A DNA stretch of 64,000 nt from Bacteroidales bacterium (GTDB lineage Bacteria; Bacteroidota; Bacteroidia; Bacteroidales; Bacteroidaceae). Of the stretch, positions 25,540 through 34,668 are shown one piece after another. Position 1 is the first letter of the stretch; each line of letters begins with the position of its first letter. The stretch is taken from positions 56,411 through 120,410 of the forward strand of contig SUXN01000001.1 of NCBI GenBank assembly GCA_015060965.1, in the 5' to 3' direction. Position numbers and translations under genes: made by a program. Under the pieces are notes generated by a model. It made no database searches. It saw only the letters and a program-made list of their open reading frames with translations, and was not told the origin of the DNA.

Positions 25540-28500
25540 ATGAAGAAACTATTACTGTCGGTTATTCTTGCCATGGCTTCATTTGCGGGTACCTCGGCGC
25601 AGAACTGGTCAACTACACTTAATGGCTCGCACGGTCTTCCGGGAACCGTTGAGGCAAGTGTTGGAAAAGAGTTTTACCAATATCTATCGCCTCTGATGTC
25701 TCCGGGTATTGCAACGGATAAGATAAGGATTACAGTGCTGGAAACCATTACAAACGAGGCTCCCAACGGCAATAATGTGATTTTTGTGTTCTCGGAACTC
25801 AAGGTATATGACGAGAATGGCAAGGAGATATCTTATGTGGCTTCGTCAAATGCCGACCATAACACTCTTTCGGGTGGCAAGGACGGTGAGGGCCTGCCTG
25901 CATTGAGTGACAATGATGTCTCTACATATTTCCATTCGATGTGGAGTGGGAACAATGCGGTGACTGAAAATCATTATGTTGAGCTGGACCTGGCAACAAG
26001 TGTCAGCAGTTTCTCGTTGCAGTGGTCCTCACGTTTGGGTCAGCCAAAGAATACTCCTACCGTGGTAGGTGTTACTCTTGGAACTGATTATACTCCCGGC
26101 TCGGAAAGTGCCGGTTTTTCTCTCGGTGAGGCTGTAACCTCGGAGCAGGAACTGGCTGCTGCCGGCCAGATGTTCGTACTCAAGGGCAATGCGGTGAAGT
26201 TCTTCAACAGTGCGTCGGGAACTACATATACTGGCAGCGGTCCGCTTTATATGCTTTATGCCGAGGAAGGCGATGCCGAGCCGAACATTTCGCACTCCAT
26301 GCAGCTTGTTCCGGCAGGTGACGGACGTTATCTGGTATACTGGCCAATGTCGGGCAAATTCCTTGCGAACTCCTCTTCAATATACAACGGGCTGAACGGC
26401 TGGCAGTATAGTACCAGCGACTTTACCGAGGCTGCTATGGTGAAACTGTCGGCTGTTGGCGACGGTTATTTCGAGATGCAGTACGATGGCGAGAACTCCG
26501 CGGGTCCGTTGACACTTTATGTGGGCGCCGAGATGCGCGATAACGTGAACTCAAAGATGAAGACCTTTGACCTTGAGCACAAGACGGCTCTTGAGAACGG
26601 CGATTACAATCAAGGTTACTCTTTGCCTATAGCTTTCAACTGGTCGATATACAGGGCATCGCTTGATGAGGCGACTGTTGCGGCATTGTCTATAAGCATC
26701 GCTAATTTGGCCGATTCCCATCTGCGTCCGCTTATTGACAAGAGTAATGGCTATCTCAAGAACTACTCCGACCACAACGGCTACTGTAACGGTGAGGATG
26801 AGGCTCTTGAGACTCTTCTCTCCACTGTCGAGGGTTCCATTGCAACAATGGGCTGTGTTGCCGACATTATGGATGCTGAGGCCAAAATGCTGCATGCCCT
26901 CTCTGTATATATGTCTGTCGGTCTTACAAAATATGAGGTACAGGCGAATGATATTCTGGCATCGGCAGAGTTCTCGCAGTATCCATATACTCCGAGTACA
27001 TATCCCGAGAGTTCTCGCGCGATACTGAGCAGCATCATCAGCACGATTGCCGATGCCAAGGAGCATGCCGGCGAGTATACCGCAGCGCAGTATGAGTCGA
27101 TATTTGCCCAGATTGCCAACGACATAAACAGTTTCCTCTCCACAAAGGTGAAGGAGAGTGACGGTGGCGACGGCGGTGGAGGCAATGGCGGTGGCACACT
27201 CGTTGAGGGTGAGGTGGTATATGTATATCTCTCCGACGGCTCAATAGATGCCTATTCGCTTGCTTCGCTCGACGGCGACTACTACACCGAGAACGGCAGG
27301 CTCTATTTCCCCATCAGCGGCGGCGATGTTATATACTATGAAAAGGCTGAGTATGACAGCTGTTCAATGGTGGCTCCGCAGTTGCCGACAATGATTTCGT
27401 ACAAGTTCAACAACAAGTATAATCCTAACCTTAACGTCGATGCCGAGGCTGCTACAATCAGCGAGAATATGCATTTCCGGCTAAACGCCATCGGCAAGTG
27501 GCTTACGGCAAGCTTCAACCTCAGTGACAGCAAGGCGGTGGCATATGTCGACACTGTGTTGCAGGAGAGCAAGGTTACACGTCAGGATTTTGCCGAGACG
27601 GTTACCTACACTGTCACATATCCCGGCTACAATATCGTGGAGCGCGTGAAGGTACAGGATGAGGTGTGGACCGACCCGTCGGTTGAGGGAGAGGTTACAG
27701 AGGTTGCCCTCAAGGCCGATATGCTCTCTACCAACAAACCGTCACAGAACGCAAGCGAGAGCCTTGCTAACCTTCTGGACGGTGACTATACTACAATCTT
27801 CCACTCTACCTGGGGCAGTGCGAACAATGCGACATTGAATGTGAACACGTATATCTCGATTGACCTTCCCGAGGCTTTGGACAAGATTCAGCTCTACTAC
27901 CGTTGCCGCCCAAATAACGGCTACAATCCGCTTGTATGGGAGATTTATGCAAGCAACGACGGTAACTGGACCCATGTGCGCACTCTCGACTACATTAATG
28001 ACAACATGCCAACGGGTGGCAGCGGTCAGGAATATACTTCGCCCACAATAGACCTAAATGGCAGTTATTCAAAGATAAGGATTGTGCAGACCAGCGGCGA
28101 GTATGCAAAGAACCATCTTGTGCTATCCGAACTGCGCGTATTCAAGGTTGCTGCTTCGGACAAAGAGCCCGAGAAGATACAGGATGCTGTGTACGAGAAC
28201 CGCTACAGGCCTTTCGGACGCGAGTACAAGGTCTCTGTTGAGTGGCTTACCGACAATGCTGTCTCTGTGCCCCGTATCGATATTGACATAGAAGGTGGCA
28301 AGACAGTTACCAGCAAGAGCTATTATCTGGATGCCAACTTCCGTATAACGGGCTATGGTGTGTACGATGATTTTGAGGATTCTGTCCAGATAAAAGGACG
28401 TGGAAACTCAACGTGGAGCTACTCGAAGAAACCGTACCGTTTGAAATTTGCCGAGAAAGTGAAGCCTTTCGGTCTTACCAAAGGCAAGAGCTGGGTGCTC

Positions 28501-30228
28501 CTTGCCAATGCGCAGAGCGGCGCGCTCATGGCCAATGCCATTGCAATGAAGGTAGGTCAGATGGCAGGTGCTAAATATACCAACCACATTATCCCTGTGG
28601 AGCTTTATATGAACGGCACTTATCTGGGAAGCTACATGTTCACCGAGAAGGTGGGTATGGGTAACAACAGTGTGGACATTGACGAGGCTCTCGGCTATCT
28701 GCTTGAGCTCGATACATATACCGACGAGACAATAACCCGCATCGGTCAGTACAACCTGCCTGTAAAGGTGAGCGAGCCCGACCTTACAGAGCTCAGCAAG
28801 GACTCAGCCGACGTGCGGATGTCAAGGATAAAGGCCGATATTGAGGCCCTGTCATCGGTGCTGTATTATGGCGGTAATCTTGAAGACGTGCTCGATGTTG
28901 ATGCTACAGCGCGTTTCTATCTTGCGAATGATCTTGTCCTCAACCAGGAGATCAACCACCCCAAGAGCACCTATCTGTTCAAGGACGAGAGTGCTCCCGA
29001 CGGTCGCGTGACATTCGGTCCGCTATGGGACTTTGACTGGGGATTCGGCTATGAGAGCAATAGCACCTACTGCTATACCGGTGCAACATCGAGTGTTATA
29101 AAGAGCTCTATGGCAGCTTATATGTTCTGGCAGGATATGAACCGTTTCGAGGTGTTCAAGAAACACTATTATAAGGTATGGAAAGAGTTTGTTGAGAAAG
29201 GCTGTGTCGAGGAACTCCTTGACTACATCGACGATTACTACAGGTTTGCCGAGAATTCATTCATCAACAACTCGTATATATGGGGCTATGGCGGCAGTTT
29301 CTCCGAGACTGATGCCCAACGTGCAAAGGATTGGCTCAAGACGCGCGTGGAATTTATATACAACAACCTTAGCAAGTATGAGATTGATGACCTCATCAAT
29401 GCGCTTCCGGGTGATATCAACTGCGACAATGCTGTGACAATACATGATGCGGCGCTTATCATAGCTTATCTTGCCGGTGTCGAAAACTCCGGGTTCAATG
29501 AGAAGAAAGCCGATTGCAATGGTGACGGTTATATTTACAAGGATGATGCTGAGGCTGTGGCCGATCTTATATTGGGCTCTGATGCCCCTTCTGCCATGTA
29601 CTGGTACAATACTCCTGTTGCTGCCGGCGAGTATTATGCCAAGGAGTTTACAATTGAACAGGGCGCTGACGTTATCGCTCCGTTGAACCTATTGAGCTAC
29701 AATAGCGAGCCATACAATGCCATACAGTTCGACTTAAAGGTGCCCGACGGGCTTTTCATCAATGACATTACAGCCGGCGATTGTCTGTCGAAGCATGTGT
29801 TCAACTTCTCACAGCTTGATATGAATACATACCGTGTTGTGGCATATACCGAGGATAACTCGACATTCACTACAGGCGATGATGTCGTGGCAAATATCAA
29901 TATGATGACTACTACCGTCATTGACGAGAACCTCCGTAAGATTGATATATGCAATGCCTATGCTGTCAACAAGGCCAATGACGAGGTGCGCATGAACGAT
30001 GCTTCAATGCTGTTCAACGAGTCTACCGGCATAGAGGGTGTCTATGCTACGGTATCAGTCAAGGGAGGTGAGTGTGTCGTTATTACTGCACTCGAGGCGC
30101 AGACAATGTCAATATACTCTGTTGACGGCCGTCTTGTACGTAAGGTCAATGTAACCGAGGGTACGACACGTGTGGCTCTGCCGGCAGGATTGTATATTGT
30201 GGATGGAGAGAAGGTGCTTGTATACTGA
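25540..30228 (+). CDS. Secreted CotH kinase-family protein with discoidin-like, dockerin and T9SS sorting domains
   Basis: 1562 residues, signal peptide (cleavage near GTSAQ, residue 20). An F5/8C (discoidin)-like domain, about 45-180, is followed by a mixed helical region, a Gly-rich linker at about 541-553, and a second F5/8C-like domain at about 730-880. The CotH domain (about 925-1270) has IKGRGNSTW near 949, KKPYRLKF, and the catalytic-type LWDFDWGFGYE near 1162. A type I dockerin-like pair of calcium loops (GDINCDNAVTIHD, DCNGDGYIYKDD) lies at 1289-1345. Then comes a cohesin-like beta domain (about 1360-1505: AIQFDLKVPDGLFI). The last 40 residues (SIYSVDGRLVRKV, LPAGLYIV) fit a type A T9SS sorting domain. 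CotH proteins are protein kinases in Bacillus spores; here a surface role is inferred. Confidence 0.88.
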   Translation: MKKLLLSVILAMASFAGTSAQNWSTTLNGSHGLPGTVEASVGKEFYQYLSPLMSPGIATDKIRITVLETITNEAPNGNNVIFVFSELKVYDENGKEISYVASSNADHNTLSGGKDGEGLPALSDNDVSTYFHSMWSGNNAVTENHYVELDLATSVSSFSLQWSSRLGQPKNTPTVVGVTLGTDYTPGSESAGFSLGEAVTSEQELAAAGQMFVLKGNAVKFFNSASGTTYTGSGPLYMLYAEEGDAEPNISHSMQLVPAGDGRYLVYWPMSGKFLANSSSIYNGLNGWQYSTSDFTEAAMVKLSAVGDGYFEMQYDGENSAGPLTLYVGAEMRDNVNSKMKTFDLEHKTALENGDYNQGYSLPIAFNWSIYRASLDEATVAALSISIANLADSHLRPLIDKSNGYLKNYSDHNGYCNGEDEALETLLSTVEGSIATMGCVADIMDAEAKMLHALSVYMSVGLTKYEVQANDILASAEFSQYPYTPSTYPESSRAILSSIISTIADAKEHAGEYTAAQYESIFAQIANDINSFLSTKVKESDGGDGGGGNGGGTLVEGEVVYVYLSDGSIDAYSLASLDGDYYTENGRLYFPISGGDVIYYEKAEYDSCSMVAPQLPTMISYKFNNKYNPNLNVDAEAATISENMHFRLNAIGKWLTASFNLSDSKAVAYVDTVLQESKVTRQDFAETVTYTVTYPGYNIVERVKVQDEVWTDPSVEGEVTEVALKADMLSTNKPSQNASESLANLLDGDYTTIFHSTWGSANNATLNVNTYISIDLPEALDKIQLYYRCRPNNGYNPLVWEIYASNDGNWTHVRTLDYINDNMPTGGSGQEYTSPTIDLNGSYSKIRIVQTSGEYAKNHLVLSELRVFKVAASDKEPEKIQDAVYENRYRPFGREYKVSVEWLTDNAVSVPRIDIDIEGGKTVTSKSYYLDANFRITGYGVYDDFEDSVQIKGRGNSTWSYSKKPYRLKFAEKVKPFGLTKGKSWVLLANAQSGALMANAIAMKVGQMAGAKYTNHIIPVELYMNGTYLGSYMFTEKVGMGNNSVDIDEALGYLLELDTYTDETITRIGQYNLPVKVSEPDLTELSKDSADVRMSRIKADIEALSSVLYYGGNLEDVLDVDATARFYLANDLVLNQEINHPKSTYLFKDESAPDGRVTFGPLWDFDWGFGYESNSTYCYTGATSSVIKSSMAAYMFWQDMNRFEVFKKHYYKVWKEFVEKGCVEELLDYIDDYYRFAENSFINNSYIWGYGGSFSETDAQRAKDWLKTRVEFIYNNLSKYEIDDLINALPGDINCDNAVTIHDAALIIAYLAGVENSGFNEKKADCNGDGYIYKDDAEAVADLILGSDAPSAMYWYNTPVAAGEYYAKEFTIEQGADVIAPLNLLSYNSEPYNAIQFDLKVPDGLFINDITAGDCLSKHVFNFSQLDMNTYRVVAYTEDNSTFTTGDDVVANINMMTTTVIDENLRKIDICNAYAVNKANDEVRMNDASMLFNESTGIEGVYATVSVKGGECVVITALEAQTMSIYSVDGRLVRKVNVTEGTTRVALPAGLYIVDGEKVLVY

Positions 30229-30239
30229 TTTAATCATTC

Positions 30240-30282
30240 TATACAACAACTGCGGACTTCTTATGTCCGCAGTTGTTGTATA
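30240..30282 (+). terminator. Terminator after the CotH-family gene
   Basis: A perfect 18-bp stem (30240-30257 with 30265-30282) and 7-base loop begins 12 bases after the stop. It lies just before the aldo/keto reductase gene and overlaps an alternative start at 30273 that is therefore rejected. Confidence 0.82.
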
Positions 30283-30296
30283 ATAAAAAAGACGTT

Positions 30297-31295
30297 ATGA
30301 AAGAATATATTGCTTCGGACAAAAGATATGAGAATGCTGATGCTGTTTATAGGCGTTGTGGCAACAGCGGTGTGCTGTTGCCTAAGTTGAGTCTTGGTTT
30401 CTGGCAGAATTTCGGGGCCGATGCTTCCTATGACAACTGCCGTACGATAGCGCGTCAGGCATTCGATTGCGGTGTGACACATTTTGACCTTGCAAACAAC
30501 TATGGTCCTCCTCCCGGTGCTGCCGAGGAGGTTGTGGGGCGTATGCTCAAGGAAGATTTCCGCACTCACCGCGATGAACTTTTCATTGCCACAAAGGCCG
30601 GGTATGATATGTGGCAGGGGCCATACGGCAGCTGGGGCTCTCGCAAGCATCTTATGGCAAGCCTCGACCAGAGCCTGCGTCGTCTTGGGCTCGATTATGT
30701 CGACCTCTTCTACATACACCGCTACGATCCCGTGACGCCTCTTGACGAGACTTTGCAGGCATTGGTAGATATCGTGCGTGCAGGTAAGGCTATTTATGTG
30801 GGTATCTCGCGCTGGCCACTGAAGGCGTTGGAATATGCCAATTCTTTCCTGCGTCTGCAGGGCGTTCCGCCACTTATCTTCCAGGGGCGTCTGAACCTCC
30901 TCGACCGGGCGGTGCAGGACGAGGGTGTACCTGCCTTTTGCGCTGAAGAAGGATTGGGCTTTATCTCTTTCTCGCCGTTGGCACAAGGGTTGTTGACTTC
31001 GCGTTATCTCAACGGTATTCCAGGTGACTCGCGTATGGCACGTGCCGGCTCGCTAAAGGCGGAACTGCTTACCCCCGAGCTGGTAGAGTTTCTCAACCGC
31101 CTCAACACCATTGCTGCGGAGCATGGCGAGACGCTCGTGTCGCTCTCGTTGAAGTGGATTCTCGCGCAGAAAGGAGTCACCTCGGTACTTGTGGGTGCAC
31201 GTACTCCTGAGCAACTGAAAGAGTCCTTGCGTTGCGTGGAGTCTCCATTGGATGAGGGAATAGAGCTGCCGCGCTTTCCGCATAAGATATTCTGA
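30297..31295 (+). CDS. Aldo/keto reductase, YghZ (L-glyceraldehyde 3-phosphate reductase)-like
   Basis: NADPH-dependent carbonyl reductase, 332 residues, AKR14/YghZ group. The catalytic tetrad is visible: Asp and Tyr in FDLANNYGPPPG, Lys in ATKAGYDMW, His in YIHRYD. The loop GYDMWQGPYGSWGSRKHL is typical of YghZ, and the C-terminal cofactor motif VLVGARTPEQL is present. YghZ detoxifies methylglyoxal and reduces L-glyceraldehyde 3-phosphate. ATG 30297 is chosen because the earlier in-frame start falls inside the preceding terminator. A single-gene unit closed by a bidirectional terminator. Confidence 0.92.
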   Translation: MKEYIASDKRYENADAVYRRCGNSGVLLPKLSLGFWQNFGADASYDNCRTIARQAFDCGVTHFDLANNYGPPPGAAEEVVGRMLKEDFRTHRDELFIATKAGYDMWQGPYGSWGSRKHLMASLDQSLRRLGLDYVDLFYIHRYDPVTPLDETLQALVDIVRAGKAIYVGISRWPLKALEYANSFLRLQGVPPLIFQGRLNLLDRAVQDEGVPAFCAEEGLGFISFSPLAQGLLTSRYLNGIPGDSRMARAGSLKAELLTPELVEFLNRLNTIAAEHGETLVSLSLKWILAQKGVTSVLVGARTPEQLKESLRCVESPLDEGIELPRFPHKIF

Positions 31296-31299
31296 TGAT

Positions 31300-31343
31300 A
31301 TAACAATAGAGGCCGTGTCATGCGACACGGCCTCTATTGTTAT
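31300..31343 (+). terminator. Bidirectional terminator between aldo/keto reductase and DPP7 genes
   Basis: A 20-bp perfect stem (31300-31319 with 31324-31343) and ATGC loop lies between convergent genes, with A-rich and T-rich flanks on the two sides. Confidence 0.85.
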
Positions 31344-31358
31344 GATATGAGTGCTTGC

Positions 31359-33539
31359 TTATCTCAAAGCAGGTATTGCAACAGTGCAGGGTACTGCCTT
31401 TGTTACAATTGTCATCTCGTCGATGAGGCGTTTGCAGTTACCGAGTTTCTCAATCACAAAGAGCACGTAGCGGATGTCAACGTTGATACAACGCTGGAGG
31501 TTGTCGTCAAAGTTGATGTCGCCGCTGAGTGACTCCCAGTTGCCGTCGAAGGCAAGACCGATGAGCTCGCCGTCGGCATTGAGGATACCGCTACCGCTGT
31601 TACCGCCGGTGATGTCGTTTGTGGTGAGGAATGCAACAGGCATCTCTCCGTTTGCCATTGCGTAACGGCCATAGTCCTTTGCCTCGTAAAGCTCCTTAAG
31701 GCGTGCAGGCACGATGAACTCGCTGTTGTTGGGGTCTTCCTTCTCCATTACACCCTTGAGTGTCGTGTAATAGTTGAATGTTACACCGTCCTTTGGCTGG
31801 TATGACTTCACGTTACCGTATGTGAGACGCATGGTGAAGTTTGCATCGGGGTATACTGGGGCGCCGTTGGCCTTCTCCATGAGACCCTTGAGGTATGTCT
31901 TGTGGAGAGGGTTCATAACCTGCGCGAACTCTGCGTTCTTTGCAGAGAGTTCTCTGTATGACTCGAACACGGCTGTGCGGAGCAGCATGGCAGGATCCTT
32001 CTCGAACTTCTTGAGAGTTGGCTTCTTGAGGAATTTCTTCAGGTTGGTCTCGTTGGCAAGGATAGAGTTCTCATATACATGGTCAATGTACTTCTCGAGG
32101 TTACCCTTGTATTTTGCATATACCTCATTGAGGTAGTCGTTGCGCTCCTCGGGCTTTGTCAGCTCAAAGTAGAGCGGGAGGACCTCCTTTGCAATACGAC
32201 GGTCGATGTCGTGGTTGTAGTCGCGGTCGTGCAACCAGTTGTAGATATTCTTCATTGTCTCCTCGAGAGTCTCAGGCTTTTCAAGCAGTTTGCCGTTCTC
32301 CTTTGCAAGGTTACGGTAGATGAACTCAACGTTCATTATAAGCTCCGATGTGACTGTTGTGAGGTACTGTGTGCGGTTCATCTCCTCTACGCAAGCGTTT
32401 ATCTTCTCAACAACGTCGACATACTCGCTCTTGCCGTTCTTCTGTGCCCAAGCCTTGAACTCAGCCTCCTCGGCAAGCTTTGTCTCGACAACCTTGTTAT
32501 CTACAATGGCCTTGTTCATACCGATAGAGTTCTTCCAGTAGTTGCTGATGCGTGCCTGCTTGTTGGCATACTTGATGGCGATATCCTCGCTCTTTGCCAT
32601 CTCCTCGCGGATAATCTTGAGGGTTACGTCGCGCATTGCAATACGTGGCTCGTTCTCCTGGAACATCCTCTGCTTTACCTCTTCGCCTGTGAGGTAGCGT
32701 GATGTGCTGCCGGGGAAGCCCATGATCATTGCAAAGTCACCGTCCTCAAAGCCTGTAAGTGCTACATTCAGGTACTTTGGAGTGCTCAAGGGCACGTTGT
32801 CCTTGCTGTATGCTGCAGGGTTGCCGTTCTTGTCGGCATAGATGCGGAATACCGAGAAATCGCCTGTGTGGCGTGGCCACATCCAGTTGTCGGTCTCGCC
32901 GCCGAACTTGCCGATAGAGTTGGGAGGAGTTGCTACAAGGCGCACGTCGGTGTACTTCTTGTAGTAAACGAGGTAGAACTTGTTGCCCTCGAAGTAGGGG
33001 AGCAACTGTGGGTACATATACTCCTTGCCCTCAATGTTGTCGGCCTTGAACAGCTGCAGGCCGATGTTGTTGAGGACTCGGCGGTCGAAAGTCTGCTCCT
33101 CGGTGATCTTGCCCTCTTTTACCTGCTTGTTTACCTCGTCGGTGACGTCGGTAATCTTTACCACAAAGGTAAACGCGATGTCCTCGCACGGGAGTTCCTC
33201 TTCGTAGCTCTGGCTCCAGAAGCCGTTGTGCAGATAGTTGTGCTCAACGGTGCTCAACTGCTGGATGAAGCTGAAACCGCAGTGGTGATTGGTTATTACC
33301 AGACCCTTAGGAGAGATTACCTCACCTGTACAGCCGCCGCCGAAGATACCGATGGCATCCTTGAGTGACGGGGCGTCGGGAGAGTAGATGTCATCTGCAG
33401 ATATTCTGAGACCCTGCTTGCGCATCTGGTCCTCGAGATTCTGCTGACGCATGAGCTGAAGCAGCCACATACCCTCGTCTGCCATCATCTGTGGTGTGAA
33501 AAGCACTGCCATAAGCAGTGTCGCTAAAAATTTCTTCAT
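31359..33539 (-). CDS. dpp7: S46-family dipeptidyl peptidase, DPP7-like
   Basis: Periplasmic serine exopeptidase that removes dipeptides from peptide N-termini, 726 residues. Signal peptide MKKFLATLL...MMA. The triad is readable: His in TNHHC (about 85), an Asp within ETDNWMWPRHTGDF, and Ser648 in GGNSGSG. The residue 18 positions after the serine, which sets P1 specificity in the family (Gly in DPP7, Arg in DPP11), is Gly in AFDGNW, so hydrophobic or aliphatic P1 rather than Asp/Glu is expected. A second in-frame ATG at 33551 gives a four-residue longer form. The peptidase feeds amino-acid metabolism and is consistent with peptide use by this organism. Confidence 0.92.
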   Translation of the reverse strand: MKKFLATLLMAVLFTPQMMADEGMWLLQLMRQQNLEDQMRKQGLRISADDIYSPDAPSLKDAIGIFGGGCTGEVISPKGLVITNHHCGFSFIQQLSTVEHNYLHNGFWSQSYEEELPCEDIAFTFVVKITDVTDEVNKQVKEGKITEEQTFDRRVLNNIGLQLFKADNIEGKEYMYPQLLPYFEGNKFYLVYYKKYTDVRLVATPPNSIGKFGGETDNWMWPRHTGDFSVFRIYADKNGNPAAYSKDNVPLSTPKYLNVALTGFEDGDFAMIMGFPGSTSRYLTGEEVKQRMFQENEPRIAMRDVTLKIIREEMAKSEDIAIKYANKQARISNYWKNSIGMNKAIVDNKVVETKLAEEAEFKAWAQKNGKSEYVDVVEKINACVEEMNRTQYLTTVTSELIMNVEFIYRNLAKENGKLLEKPETLEETMKNIYNWLHDRDYNHDIDRRIAKEVLPLYFELTKPEERNDYLNEVYAKYKGNLEKYIDHVYENSILANETNLKKFLKKPTLKKFEKDPAMLLRTAVFESYRELSAKNAEFAQVMNPLHKTYLKGLMEKANGAPVYPDANFTMRLTYGNVKSYQPKDGVTFNYYTTLKGVMEKEDPNNSEFIVPARLKELYEAKDYGRYAMANGEMPVAFLTTNDITGGNSGSGILNADGELIGLAFDGNWESLSGDINFDDNLQRCINVDIRYVLFVIEKLGNCKRLIDEMTIVTKAVPCTVAIPALR

Positions 33540-33575
33540 AATATTATTCATTTTATTGATAATGTTTTCCGTCTG

Positions 33576-33583
33576 CGAAGATA
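33576..33583 (-). promoter_or_regulatory. -7 element of the DPP7 gene
   Basis: Minus-strand TATCTTCG. The nearest TTTG upstream (33607-33610 region) is about 24 bases away, slightly long. The rest of the 170-base gap shows only the plsC terminator. Confidence 0.45.
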
Positions 33584-33663
33584 CATCAAAAATGGTCTAT
33601 TTTTAGACAAATTGTAATAATTTTAACACGGAAGGTGATAATTTGTCTTAATGCATGATATGA

Positions 33664-33689
33664 CAATAGCCCGGTTTGCCGGGCTATTG
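33664..33689 (-). terminator. Hairpin after plsC
   Basis: CAATAGCCCGG (33664-33674) pairs with CCGGGCTATTG (33679-33689), loop TTTG. It lies 22 bases beyond the plsC stop. No strong U-tract on the minus strand, so it may need Rho or act as a 3' stabiliser. Confidence 0.6.
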
Positions 33690-33710
33690 CTGTATTGCTT
33701 GATAATATTA

Positions 33711-34445
33711 TCAATCTTCGCCTAATGTCTTTGCAATGGCATCGCGTGTCTCGCTCAACATATAATCGACGTTCTCGCTGTCGCGACCCTTGCACTCCAC
33801 AGGAGCGTGGAATGTAAGTGTCACAGGTGACCAGTGCAGGCACTTGCAACCCTTTGGAAGGATGTCGTATGAGCCCTGTATCGAAACGGGGATAATTGTT
33901 GTCTGTGCCATATTTGCAATAACGAAAGCGCCCTTCTTGAACGGGCCTAACTTGCCGTCGTCGCATCGTGTTCCCTCGGGGAAGATACCCATACATACTC
34001 CGCTCTTGAGGGTGCTTACCGACTTGCGCAGAAGGTCCTTCTGTGGGGTAGAGCGGTTTACGTATATGTGTCCTGTGTCGGCACATGCCTTGCCCAAGAG
34101 AGGAATCTTACGGAGTGTATCCTTCATGATCCATTTGAAACGTCTCATCACGTAACCGTACATGATGAAAATGTCGAACATGCCCTGATGGTTGGCCGCA
34201 AAGATATATGTCTGGTCTTTCTTTACATACTTATCCCTGTCGACAACTTTTACAGGGATGAGGAAGAGCCAACAGGTGAGTCGGCACCAGATGACAGCCG
34301 GAATGTGGTCGCCGTTCTTTATCTTAAGGTAGCGTCCGAAGAGGATGATACATATTGAAGTGATTGCAACCAGCAGAATTGCTGCCCACCAGGCAAAAAG
34401 AACCTGGTAGAGTACATAGAACGGGTGTAGGATTTTTCTCAACAT
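33711..34445 (-). CDS. plsC: 1-acyl-sn-glycerol-3-phosphate acyltransferase
   Basis: Makes phosphatidic acid from lysophosphatidic acid at the inner membrane. 244 residues. An N-terminal membrane segment (about 13-38) precedes the acyltransferase boxes NHQGMFD (NHX4D type) and FPEGTR near the middle, then KKGAFVIA and IIPVSIQG. The open frame reaches back to 34511, but ATG 34445 gives the normal N-terminus before the membrane helix. It lies downstream of pyrC and the MetH-activation gene on the same strand, separated by 223 bases that contain a palindromic repeat. Confidence 0.93.
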   Translation of the reverse strand: MLRKILHPFYVLYQVLFAWWAAILLVAITSICIILFGRYLKIKNGDHIPAVIWCRLTCWLFLIPVKVVDRDKYVKKDQTYIFAANHQGMFDIFIMYGYVMRRFKWIMKDTLRKIPLLGKACADTGHIYVNRSTPQKDLLRKSVSTLKSGVCMGIFPEGTRCDDGKLGPFKKGAFVIANMAQTTIIPVSIQGSYDILPKGCKCLHWSPVTLTFHAPVECKGRDSENVDYMLSETRDAIAKTLGED

Positions 34446-34522
34446 ATTCTTTTTATTTGTTTGTGTTAGTTCCTTTCTTATTTTCAGATTAGTTCGATAT
34501 AAGCCCAACAAGATCGCGGATA

Positions 34523-34607
34523 TGTCATCCCGACAGAGCGTAGCGACGAGGGATCTCTAAAATATTGCGAAACAAGAGATGTCTCCTCATTTCAATCGTC
34601 GATGACA
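34523..34607. repeat. Palindromic intergenic repeat element, copy A
   Basis: Imperfect inverted repeat: TGTCATC (34523-34529) and GATGACA (34601-34607) at the ends, GAGGGATCTCT and AGAGATGTCTCCTC as inner arms. It resembles the short palindromic elements scattered between genes in many Bacteroidota genomes. Copy B at 36841-36918 has the same plan. Its role is unknown. Confidence 0.55.
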
Positions 34608-34668
34608 AGCACGCTGTTTCCTGGTGTAAATATAATGCTTTTTTTGTTTTCGGCAATGGTTACACCCT

